From NCBI GenBank assembly GCA_002480345.1, contig DLBY01000097.1, positions 1 to 8,151 on the forward strand: a DNA stretch of 8,151 nt, written 5' to 3'. This stretch comes from Phycisphaerales bacterium UBA7812. GTDB lineage: Bacteria > Planctomycetota > Phycisphaerae > Phycisphaerales > UBA1924. Shown one piece after another: positions 1-6,025 of this stretch. Below the pieces are notes generated by a model. It worked only from the letters and a program-made list of their open reading frames with translations. It was not told the origin of the DNA and did no database searches. Every line of letters begins with the position of its first letter. Position 1 is the stretch's first letter. The translations under genes were made by a program, and so were the position numbers.

Positions 1-2277
1 CGCGCAGGATTCACGGACTGGACCGCCCGGCTCGCCGCGGGGCTCGCGATCGGTGCGGCGACGCTCGCCTTCGGTGCGGGCACCGCGGTCGAGCGCGGAC
101 CCACCGATCGGGCGGCGCGGACCGTGACCGCGTCGGAGCTCGTGGCGGGCGCCGCGAGCGAGGATGATCTCGCGCGGGTCGTCGACTCGTTCACCGCGAG
201 CGGGATCGGCGATGACAACTTCCGCGAGCTGGCGGCGGTCTTCGAGGCGAGCATCTCGAAGCGCGAAGAGGACCGGCAGGCGAAGCTCGACGAAGTCAAC
301 ACCGAACTGAACGAGCAGATCGGCAAGGCGGATGCCGCGAGCGGACTGATCGATCGCGGAATCGCGCTGGCCGAGGCGATGCGGCTGACGGTCGAGGCGC
401 AGATCCTCTCCCCGTCGCGGGATGAGTTCATGGCGCAGCCGCGTGTCGCGCGGCTGATCGACCGGACGGAAGCCGCGGCACGCGAGGCCGAGAACGAGGG
501 CGAGTGGATGCTCGCCAACGAGCTCTACGCTCGGCTCTCGACACTGCTGGATGTCGAGGACGCGTACAGCGACGATGTGGAGCGTCTGGGACGCCGCCTG
601 GGGATGATCCGTCTGTACGCGCCGGAGACCTTCCGGGAGCTCGTCGCGGAGCACCGCGAGCGGCACGGCGAGGACGCGCCGCCCCCCTACAACCCCTACG
701 GCGACACCTTCCAGGAGAAGCTCGAGCCGATCACGGCGCAGGCGGTCGAGCGGGCGTTGCAGCACGCGGCGTTCAAGCATGTGGACATGGCGAGCCAGGG
801 CGCGATGGGGCCCATGCTCATCGCGGGCCTCGACGCGGTCGAGTCACTGGTCACGACGGGCGAACTCGCGGAGGTGCTCGAAGGCCTGCGGGACGAGAAG
901 GCCCGCAACGAGTTCCTCTCGTTCGTGCGCAAGCAGCGTGACGAGATCCGCCAGCGCGAAGCGGATTCGCGCCGCGGCGTGGGGCTCGCGGAGCTCGACC
1001 TGACGGTTTCGCGCATGCTCGCGGTCAACCGTTTCTCGATCAATCTGAGCGAGCAGGCGCTGCTGCACGAGTTCGGCAACGGCGCGATGAGCGCACTCGA
1101 TGACTACACCGCGGTGATCTGGCCCGACGAGATCAAGCGGTTCCAGCGCAACACCCGAGGCGAGTTCGTGGGCGTCGGCATCCAGATCGAGATGGACGAC
1201 CTGCAGAACATCCGCGTCGTGACCCCGCTGGAGGGCACCCCGGCGCAGCGCGCAGGCGTCCAGACCGGCGACCTGATCAAAAAGGTCGACGGGCACTCGA
1301 CGGTCGGCTTCACGCTCGACCAGGCGGTCGAGGTCATCACCGGGCCCAAGAACACCACCGTCACCCTGACCGTCGAACGCGGCGAGGGCGACGAGAAACG
1401 CGAGATCGACTTCGAGCTGCCCCGCCAGCGGATCGAGTTGCCCACCGTCCGCGGGTGGCGCAAGGCCCAGGCGGGCGACGCGGCCGACGCGTGGGACTGG
1501 TTCGTCGACGAGGAGGCGGGCATCGGGTACATCCGCCTGACCAGCTTCAGCGACAACACGACCGAACGCTTCGACGAGGCGGTGGACATCATGCGCCGGC
1601 GCGGGCTCAACGGGCTGATCCTCGACCTGCGCTTCAACCCGGGCGGCCTGCTCGACGAAGCGGTGAGCATCTCGAACCGCTTCATCGACGACGGCATGAT
1701 CGTGAAGACCGAGGACGCCTCGGGCGCGGTCCGCTCGCGCGAGTTCGCGCGTCGCCTGCCCAAGAACAGGCGGCTCGATGACATCCCCGTCGCGGTCCTC
1801 ATCAACGAGGGCTCCGCGTCCGCGAGCGAGATCGTCTCGGGCGCGATCCAGGCGGAGGCGCACCTCGACGGCACGCTCAAGGCAACCGTCATCGGACGCC
1901 GCAGCTTCGGGAAGGGCTCCGTGCAGAATGTCTTCCCGCTCACCGCGGACAACAGCGCGATGATGAAGCTCACCACGCAGTACTACAAACTGCGCGGCGA
2001 CAAGATCATCCACCGGCGCCCCGGCGCGTCGGAGTGGGGTATCGAGCCCGACATCGAGGTCGAGATGCTCCCCGAGCAGATCATCGAAGCCGCGAAGATC
2101 CGGCGCGACGCGGATGTGCTCGCGCTCGACGAGAACGGCGGCGTGATCGACGACCCGGACCGCCCCGATCCGAACAAGCTCCTGGAGGTCGGGGGCGATC
2201 TGCAGCTCCAGACCGCGTTGGTCGTGCTGGAGGGTCAGATCCAGGGCGGCACGCTGAAGGTGACCAAGGCGGACTGA
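1..2277 (+). CDS. S41 family C-terminal processing protease with PDZ domain (5' partial)
   Basis: Membrane-anchored serine endopeptidase that would act outside the cytoplasmic membrane, trimming or degrading proteins from their C-termini (known for the Prc/CtpA family). The frame is open from base 1, and bases 31-90 encode a hydrophobic stretch (LAAGLAIGAATLAFG...), probably a signal anchor. The GTG at 124 has no Shine-Dalgarno and would remove this anchor, so I treat the gene as cut by the window edge. Numbering from that GTG as residue 1: residues 1-330 are mostly charged and helical (coiled-coil-like around 40-75), residues 343-430 are a PDZ domain (GVGIQIEM, AGVQTGDLIKKVDG), and residues 466-648 are the peptidase core with LRFNPGGLLDEAV. 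The catalytic serine is the middle one of GSASASE (Ser566, codon 1819-1821), with Lys597 and Gln601 in FGKGSVQ. A C-terminal extension of about 70 residues follows. The family assignment is firm; the substrate is unknown. Confidence 0.93.
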   Translation, partial: RAGFTDWTARLAAGLAIGAATLAFGAGTAVERGPTDRAARTVTASELVAGAASEDDLARVVDSFTASGIGDDNFRELAAVFEASISKREEDRQAKLDEVNTELNEQIGKADAASGLIDRGIALAEAMRLTVEAQILSPSRDEFMAQPRVARLIDRTEAAAREAENEGEWMLANELYARLSTLLDVEDAYSDDVERLGRRLGMIRLYAPETFRELVAEHRERHGEDAPPPYNPYGDTFQEKLEPITAQAVERALQHAAFKHVDMASQGAMGPMLIAGLDAVESLVTTGELAEVLEGLRDEKARNEFLSFVRKQRDEIRQREADSRRGVGLAELDLTVSRMLAVNRFSINLSEQALLHEFGNGAMSALDDYTAVIWPDEIKRFQRNTRGEFVGVGIQIEMDDLQNIRVVTPLEGTPAQRAGVQTGDLIKKVDGHSTVGFTLDQAVEVITGPKNTTVTLTVERGEGDEKREIDFELPRQRIELPTVRGWRKAQAGDAADAWDWFVDEEAGIGYIRLTSFSDNTTERFDEAVDIMRRRGLNGLILDLRFNPGGLLDEAVSISNRFIDDGMIVKTEDASGAVRSREFARRLPKNRRLDDIPVAVLINEGSASASEIVSGAIQAEAHLDGTLKATVIGRRSFGKGSVQNVFPLTADNSAMMKLTTQYYKLRGDKIIHRRPGASEWGIEPDIEVEMLPEQIIEAAKIRRDADVLALDENGGVIDDPDRPDPNKLLEVGGDLQLQTALVVLEGQIQGGTLKVTKAD

Positions 2278-2314
2278 CCGGTCCGATTTCCGCCGCGGAT
2301 TGCCGAGCGAGATC

Positions 2315-2330
2315 GCTGTGGCACCACAGC
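2315..2330. repeat. Perfect 7-bp inverted repeat downstream of the protease gene
   Basis: GCTGTGG and CCACAGC flank a central CA. The dyad lies 38 bases after the protease stop and about 20 bases upstream of the TTGTCC hexamer at 2350. A two-base loop is poor for an RNA hairpin, so a protein-binding site is an alternative reading. No T-run follows, so it is not a terminator. Its function is unknown. Confidence 0.4.
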
Positions 2331-2349
2331 AATCCCCTGTGCGCCAGCG

Positions 2350-2378
2350 TTGTCCGAATCGTGCTGAATTCCTACCAT
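2350..2378 (+). promoter_or_regulatory. Candidate sigma70-type promoter for pdhA-pdhB
   Basis: TTGTCC (2350-2355) and TACCAT (2373-2378) each match four of six bases of the bacterial -35 and -10 consensus and are separated by 17 bases. The segment is noticeably AT-richer than its surroundings. Transcription would start at about 2385, inside the terminator hairpin, leaving a leader of roughly 135 bases before pdhA. This is a prediction from sequence only. Confidence 0.4.
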
Positions 2379-2405
2379 CGCCCCGGGAAGCCGGGGCGTT
2401 TTTTT
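2379..2405 (+). terminator. Rho-independent terminator after the S41 protease gene
   Basis: CGCCCCGG (2379-2386) pairs perfectly with CCGGGGCG (2391-2398) around a GAAG loop and is followed directly by seven T (2399-2405). This is a canonical intrinsic terminator reading on the plus strand. It lies about 100 bases past the protease stop and 114 bases before pdhA, so it separates the two transcription units. Confidence 0.93.
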
Positions 2406-2509
2406 CTGCGCCCACCCGCGGCTGGCCCACGAACCGCGACCCGGTTCAGCCCCGCAGACCGGGGGCCGCTCGCGCGGCCCGCCCCACCACCCCATCCCGC
2501 ACGACCACC

Positions 2510-2513
2510 GGAG
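2510..2513 (+). promoter_or_regulatory. Shine-Dalgarno site of pdhA
   Basis: GGAG lies six bases upstream of the ATG at 2520. It fixes the pdhA start even though the frame stays open much further upstream, through the terminator. Confidence 0.75.
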
Positions 2514-2519
2514 ACTCGG

Positions 2520-3626
2520 ATGGCACAGGCGACGACAGACAAGCCCGCGGCCCGTCCCTCGGACGCGCTCTCGAACGAGACCCTGCTCAAGTGGCTCTAC
2601 GACATGCAACTCATCCGCGATTTCGAGGCGCGGACGATGCAGGCCTACCAGCAGGCGAAGATCGGCGGGTTCTGCCACATCTACTCGGGTCAGGAAGCGT
2701 CGGCGGTCGGCTGCACCGCCGCCGTCGAGCACAAGGACCCGATCGTGCTCGCCTACCGCGACCACGGGCACGCGCTGGCGCGGGGCATGCACCCCGCCGC
2801 GTGCATGGCGGAGATGTTCGGCAAGCTCGCGGGCTGCGCCAAGGGTAAGGGCGGGTCGATGCACATGTTCGATCGCCCCAACTACCTGTTCGGCGGGCAC
2901 GGCATCGTGGGCGCCCAGACCCCGCTGGGCACGGGTCTCGCCTTCGCGGAGCGGTACAAGTGGGAAGTCCTCGAGACCGGCCCCAAGCGGGTGTGCCTCT
3001 GCTTCCTGGGTGACGGCGCCATCGACCAGGGCGCGTTCCACGAGGCGAAGAACCTCGCCAGCCTCTACGGCATCCCCGTGATCTATGTCATCGAGAACAA
3101 CGGCTACAGCATGGGCACCGCCATCCACCGGCACACCGCCAACCACGACCGCCTGACCATGCGGGGCGAGGCGTACGGCATCAAGTCCATCGAGATCGAC
3201 GGGCTGGATATCCGCAATGTCTACGACAAGATGAAGGTCCTCGTCGACGAGTGCCGCGACCTGCAGCGTCCGGGCTTCGTCGACCTGAAGACCTACCGCT
3301 ACCAAGGGCACTCGATGTCCGACCCCCAGAAATACCGCACCAAGGAGGAGGTCGACGAGTTCAAGAGCCAGGACTCGATCGCCAACCTGCTCGACTACCT
3401 CATGCGGGACGAGAACGACGGCGGGCGGGGCTGCATCACCGAGGACGAGTGGAAGGCGATGCAGAAGGAGATCAAGGAGATCGTCATGGACGCCCTGGAG
3501 TTCGCCGAGAACGCGGCGGACCCGGACCCCGAGACCGAGCTCACGACGGATACCTACGCGTACCCGATGAAGAACCTGAGCCCGAGTGACACCTACTCGC
3601 ACGGCGCGAAGAACCCGCTGCTCTGA
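2520..3626 (+). CDS. pdhA: Pyruvate dehydrogenase E1 component, alpha subunit
   Basis: With PdhB it forms the thiamine-diphosphate-dependent E1 enzyme (alpha2beta2 type). E1 decarboxylates pyruvate and reductively acetylates the lipoyl group of E2, in the cytoplasm. The protein has 368 residues, normal for the family. Visible signatures are YRDHGH (79-84), the GKGKGGSMHMF loop, the thiamine-diphosphate/Mg motif running from GDGA (164-167) to ENN (192-194), and the conserved YRYQGHSMSDP loop (259-269), which corresponds to the phosphorylation-loop region of eukaryotic E1 alpha. The ATG at 2520 is chosen for its GGAG at six bases and because the protein then begins like its relatives; the open frame upstream crosses a terminator and lacks homology-like sequence. 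pdhB follows after 68 bases on the same strand. A related 2-oxoacid or acetoin E1 is the only real alternative, and PdhB favours pyruvate dehydrogenase. Confidence 0.95.
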   Translation: MAQATTDKPAARPSDALSNETLLKWLYDMQLIRDFEARTMQAYQQAKIGGFCHIYSGQEASAVGCTAAVEHKDPIVLAYRDHGHALARGMHPAACMAEMFGKLAGCAKGKGGSMHMFDRPNYLFGGHGIVGAQTPLGTGLAFAERYKWEVLETGPKRVCLCFLGDGAIDQGAFHEAKNLASLYGIPVIYVIENNGYSMGTAIHRHTANHDRLTMRGEAYGIKSIEIDGLDIRNVYDKMKVLVDECRDLQRPGFVDLKTYRYQGHSMSDPQKYRTKEEVDEFKSQDSIANLLDYLMRDENDGGRGCITEDEWKAMQKEIKEIVMDALEFAENAADPDPETELTTDTYAYPMKNLSPSDTYSHGAKNPLL

Positions 3627-3694
3627 ACATTCGGTCGAACGCCCCCTGACACCCACGCGCCGACGACCAGCACGGCGATCACGAGACGCGAACC

Positions 3695-4795
3695 ATGACC
3701 ACCGCCTACACCCCCGACCTCAGCAAGATCACCAGCGAGATCCACCCCGCGATCGGGCATTGGGAATTGCCCACCTTCGTTGCCGAACACGAGCTGCCCA
3801 GCCGTGACGGGGACCGGGTGATCCAGTTCCGCGAGGCGCTCCGCGAGGCGATGAGCGAGGAGATGCGCCGCGACAAGACCGTCTTCCTGATCGGCGAGGA
3901 GGTCGCGGAGTACAACGGCGCGTACAAGGTCAGCCAGGGCATGCTCGACGAGTTCGGACCCAAGCGCATCATCGACAGCCCGATCTCCGAGAACGGGTTC
4001 GCCGGCATGTGCATCGGGGCCGCGATGAACGGGCTCAAGCCCATCGTCGAGTTCATGAGCTGGTCGTTCAGCCTCGTCGCGGCTGACCCGATCCTGAACA
4101 ACGCGCCCAAGATGCTCTACATGTCGGGGGGCCAGTGGGGATGCCCGATCGTCTTCCGGGGCAACGACGGCGCGGGCGGGCAGCTGGGCTCCACCCACTC
4201 CTGGTGCGTCGAGGGCCTTTACGCGAATGTGCCCGGCCTGAAGATGGCGATCCCGAGCAACCCCTACGACGCGAAGGGCCTGCTCAAGACCGCGATCCGC
4301 GACCCCGACCCGGTGTTCTTCCTCGAGAGCGAGCGGATGCTGGGCGACAAGGCCCATGTCCCCGAGGAGGAGTACTACATCCCGTTCGGCCGGGCCCGCA
4401 AGGCCCGCGAGGGCGACGCGGTGACGCTCGTCTCGTGGGGCCGTCCGGTGCACTTCTGCATGGACGCGGCGGAACGCCTCGCCGAGGACGGGATCGAGTG
4501 CGAGGTCCTCGACATGCGGACCATCCGCCCGCTGGATATCGACTCGATCATCGAGAGCGTGCAGAAGACCAACCGCGTCGTGATCGTGGACCAGTCCTGG
4601 CCCTTCGGCGGCGTTTCGAGCGAAACGATGGCGCAGATCTGCGAAACCTGCTTCGACTGGCTCGACCACCAGCCCGTCCGCGTCAACACCCGGGATGTCC
4701 CCACGCCCTACGCAAAGGGGCTTGAGGCGGCGTACCTGCCCAACGCGGACCGGATCGCGGAAGCGGTGCACAAGGTCATCGCCGCGACGACCTGA
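3695..4795 (+). CDS. pdhB: Pyruvate dehydrogenase E1 component, beta subunit
   Basis: Partner of PdhA in E1 of the pyruvate dehydrogenase complex. The 366-residue protein shows the family blocks in order: FREALREAMSEEM (45-57), GEEVAEYNGAYKVSQGM (67-83), DSPISENGFAG (94-104) with the thiamine-activating Glu99, the MSGG and VFRGNDGAGGQLG region, and the THSW histidine (His168) equivalent to the active-site His of other E1 beta chains. The C-terminal transketolase domain contains VLDMRTIRPLD and ends at PNADRIAEAVHKVI. EYNGAYKVS is typical of pyruvate rather than acetoin or branched-chain enzymes. About 40 residues precede the point where most family members begin. Their codons have the same high third-position GC as the rest, so I keep the ATG at 3695 although its ribosome site (ACGAGA) is weak. 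A GTG at 3818 behind GGGGA is the alternative start. Probably co-transcribed with pdhA. Confidence 0.95.
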   Translation: MTTAYTPDLSKITSEIHPAIGHWELPTFVAEHELPSRDGDRVIQFREALREAMSEEMRRDKTVFLIGEEVAEYNGAYKVSQGMLDEFGPKRIIDSPISENGFAGMCIGAAMNGLKPIVEFMSWSFSLVAADPILNNAPKMLYMSGGQWGCPIVFRGNDGAGGQLGSTHSWCVEGLYANVPGLKMAIPSNPYDAKGLLKTAIRDPDPVFFLESERMLGDKAHVPEEEYYIPFGRARKAREGDAVTLVSWGRPVHFCMDAAERLAEDGIECEVLDMRTIRPLDIDSIIESVQKTNRVVIVDQSWPFGGVSSETMAQICETCFDWLDHQPVRVNTRDVPTPYAKGLEAAYLPNADRIAEAVHKVIAATT

Positions 4796-4851
4796 GGCCG
4801 TTTCGACAGGATCCGGCACCTTGAGTTCCCGAATCCGAGCACAAAAAGAAC

Positions 4852-4874
4852 GCCCGGGCGATCGACGCCCGGGC
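4852..4874. terminator. Bidirectional intrinsic terminator between pdhB and the PEP-CTERM-like gene
   Basis: GCCCGGGCG (4852-4860) and CGCCCGGGC (4866-4874) form a perfect 9-bp stem around ATCGA. On the plus strand it is followed by AATTTGTTGTTG. On the minus strand it is followed by GTTCTTTTTG. It sits between two convergent genes, 56 bases after pdhB and 60 bases past the facing stop, so it can end both transcripts. The T-run is better on the minus-strand side. Confidence 0.85.
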
Positions 4875-4934
4875 AATTTGTTGTTGACGCGTTGTCATCC
4901 GATCTGGGGTTGCGCCGGAGGCTTCTCGCCCTGA

Positions 4935-5693
4935 TCAGCGGCGACGACGCGACACCGCGAGTCCGCCCAGCCCCAGCATCACGACTGCTCCCGGCGCGGG
5001 CACGGTGAAGCTCACCGTCGGCGCGGGCCCGTCAAAGGCGAGGATACTGCTCGTGCCGGGCTCGCCCACCCCCCAACTGGACGCGAAGTTCTGGTCGGGG
5101 CTCGTGAAGATCAGGCGGGCGAACCCGTCCCCGTTGATCTCGTCGACCAGCGACGAACCGATCTGGGTGAGGTCGAGATCGAAGCCCGCGTCGAAGTTGC
5201 CGTCCGACAGGCTGATCGACCCGACGAGCACGCGATCGGCAAACTGGCTCCCCAGCCCCTCCGCGTCGCTGGTGTCCCAGACGAATCCGTTCGAAGAATC
5301 GAGCACATCCGCATCCTCGAGCGTGTAGTAGACATTCATCGTGCCGCCCCGGATGACATTGTCGATGTCCTGCCCCGTGGTCGGCTGGGCCTGGAACAGG
5401 TCGACACGCACCGATTCGAGCTGGCTGATCGAGCTGTCGAACAGCCCGTCGAAGTCGAGGTCGAACGCGGCCCACAGCCCGTAGTTCCGCTGCGAGGAGA
5501 CGGGGTTGCTCCCGTTGACCTGGAACCGTGAATTGGTCGCGTTGCGACGCGTCGGACCGAAGAGGCCTTCGCCGACATTCGCGATCCGAAAGTCCTCGAC
5601 GCCCGTGAGAACCTGCTGAGCCGTGGCAGCACCGGGCGCGGCGGTCAACGCGACGCCGGCGAGGACCGCGAGTGTGACATTCTTCGTCTGCAT
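4935..5693 (-). CDS. Secreted protein with PEP-CTERM-like sorting tail, function unknown
   Basis: The 252-residue protein starts with a clear signal peptide (MQTKNVTLAVLAGVALTAAP..., probable cleavage after ATA at residue 25, before QQ). It ends with a PAPG motif (232-235), a short hydrophobic segment and four arginines, the layout of PEP-CTERM tails that exosortase systems process (known family property; the motif here is PAP rather than PEP). The body is rich in D, S, G, V and hydrophobic alternation, suggesting a beta-sandwich, and the mature part has no cysteine. I recognise no catalytic motif. The ATG at 5693 is chosen because GGGAG lies six bases upstream and the signal peptide begins there; the frame is open for another 50 codons that look non-coding. 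It lies convergent to pdhB and divergent from pdhC. The likely destination is the cell surface or outer envelope. Confidence 0.85.
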   Translation of the reverse strand: MQTKNVTLAVLAGVALTAAPGAATAQQVLTGVEDFRIANVGEGLFGPTRRNATNSRFQVNGSNPVSSQRNYGLWAAFDLDFDGLFDSSISQLESVRVDLFQAQPTTGQDIDNVIRGGTMNVYYTLEDADVLDSSNGFVWDTSDAEGLGSQFADRVLVGSISLSDGNFDAGFDLDLTQIGSSLVDEINGDGFARLIFTSPDQNFASSWGVGEPGTSSILAFDGPAPTVSFTVPAPGAVVMLGLGGLAVSRRRR

Positions 5694-5699
5694 GGATTT

Positions 5700-5704
5700 C
5701 TCCC
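5700..5704 (-). promoter_or_regulatory. Shine-Dalgarno site of the PEP-CTERM-like gene
   Basis: On the minus strand GGGAG stands six bases before the ATG at 5693. It selects this start over upstream in-frame ATG codons and places the signal peptide at the N-terminus. Confidence 0.75.
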
Positions 5705-5785
5705 TTTCTCGATAGATCTGTCTTGAAACCTGCGCGGTGTTGAGTAGCTTTGCCGGGGATCGCGCTCCCATCCCGGCTTCATCCA

Positions 5786-5825
5786 TTTCGCAAAGTTTCG
5801 GCAAACCGTTGCAGAACATTGCAGA
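5786..5825. repeat. Short repeats phased at about 10 bp (possible operator array)
   Basis: Four related heptamer-to-decamer units follow one another: TTTCGCAAA (5786), TTTCGGCAAA (5796), TTGCAGA (5809) and TTGCAGA (5819). The last two are identical and exactly 10 bases apart; the first two also start 10 bases apart. Such spacing puts them on one face of the helix. They lie 93-132 bases upstream of the minus-strand gene and about 200 bases upstream of pdhC. Any regulator is unknown. Confidence 0.4.
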
Positions 5826-5991
5826 CGGGTCACACGCTCTCACCGCTGGCTCAGCCGACTTTCATCCGAATAGACCGGCGCGGATCGATCCTTCAGCACG
5901 CGCTCCGCGAGAGCTTCTCCGACGGCCTCTGTGCGGCTCAGACCCTTTCGAAACAGCGGTTTTCGGGGGGGAAGCGCCGGGGGGCGATACC

Positions 5992-5997
5992 TATACT
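5992..5997 (+). promoter_or_regulatory. Candidate -10 element for pdhC
   Basis: TATACT matches five of six bases of TATAAT and stands in an otherwise very GC-rich stretch, 28 bases before the pdhC start. Transcription would begin near 6004 and give a leader of about 20 bases that includes the ribosome site. No convincing -35 hexamer is present at 16-18 bases upstream, so this is a partial match only. Confidence 0.4.
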
Positions 5998-6011
5998 CCC
6001 GCTCGACTCGC

Positions 6012-6019
6012 AGAAGGAG
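6012..6019 (+). promoter_or_regulatory. Strong Shine-Dalgarno site of pdhC
   Basis: AGAAGGAG is nearly full complementarity to the 16S 3' end and lies six bases before the ATG at 6026. It decides the start against the longer open frame that reaches back to 5750. Confidence 0.88.
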
Positions 6020-6025
6020 CCGCCG

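Larger units (their letters stand above)
5694..6025. other. Divergent intergenic region between the PEP-CTERM-like gene and pdhC
   Basis: These 332 bases contain no convincing gene. The pdhC frame is open back to 5750, but that stretch shows no family resemblance and pdhC has a strong ribosome site of its own. The region is less GC-rich than its surroundings near 5700-5830 and 5940-5965. It holds the phased repeats at 5786-5825, a TTTCGAAA palindrome at 5946-5953, and a -10-like hexamer at 5992. It must contain promoters for both flanking genes; I could not assign a credible one for the minus-strand gene. Confidence 0.7.

Noticed and set aside
124..126. GTG at 124 as the start of the S41 protease
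   Set aside because: No Shine-Dalgarno precedes it and the frame is open to base 1 through a hydrophobic anchor-like segment, so the true start is probably outside the window.
844..2430. A 528-codon open frame on the minus strand opposite the S41 protease gene
   Set aside because: Its translation is low-complexity (R, A, D, V rich) with no family signature, and the plus-strand frame has clear PDZ and S41 motifs. Long antisense frames are expected in GC-rich genes.
2034..2519. Upstream in-frame extension of pdhA, overlapping the protease gene
   Set aside because: It would read through the intrinsic terminator, lacks family resemblance, and the ATG at 2520 has its own GGAG ribosome site.
2235..3656. 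A 473-codon minus-strand open frame opposite pdhA
   Set aside because: It crosses a strong terminator and the pdhA coding sequence, has no recognisable motif, and is the usual antisense shadow of a high-GC gene.
3593..4876. A 427-codon minus-strand open frame opposite pdhB
   Set aside because: Composition-driven shadow; the plus strand encodes an intact E1 beta subunit and the frame runs through the terminator hairpin.
5750..6025. Upstream in-frame extension of pdhC, 92 codons
   Set aside because: No resemblance to a lipoyl domain or targeting sequence, and the ATG at 6026 has a near-perfect ribosome site and begins exactly like other E2 proteins.
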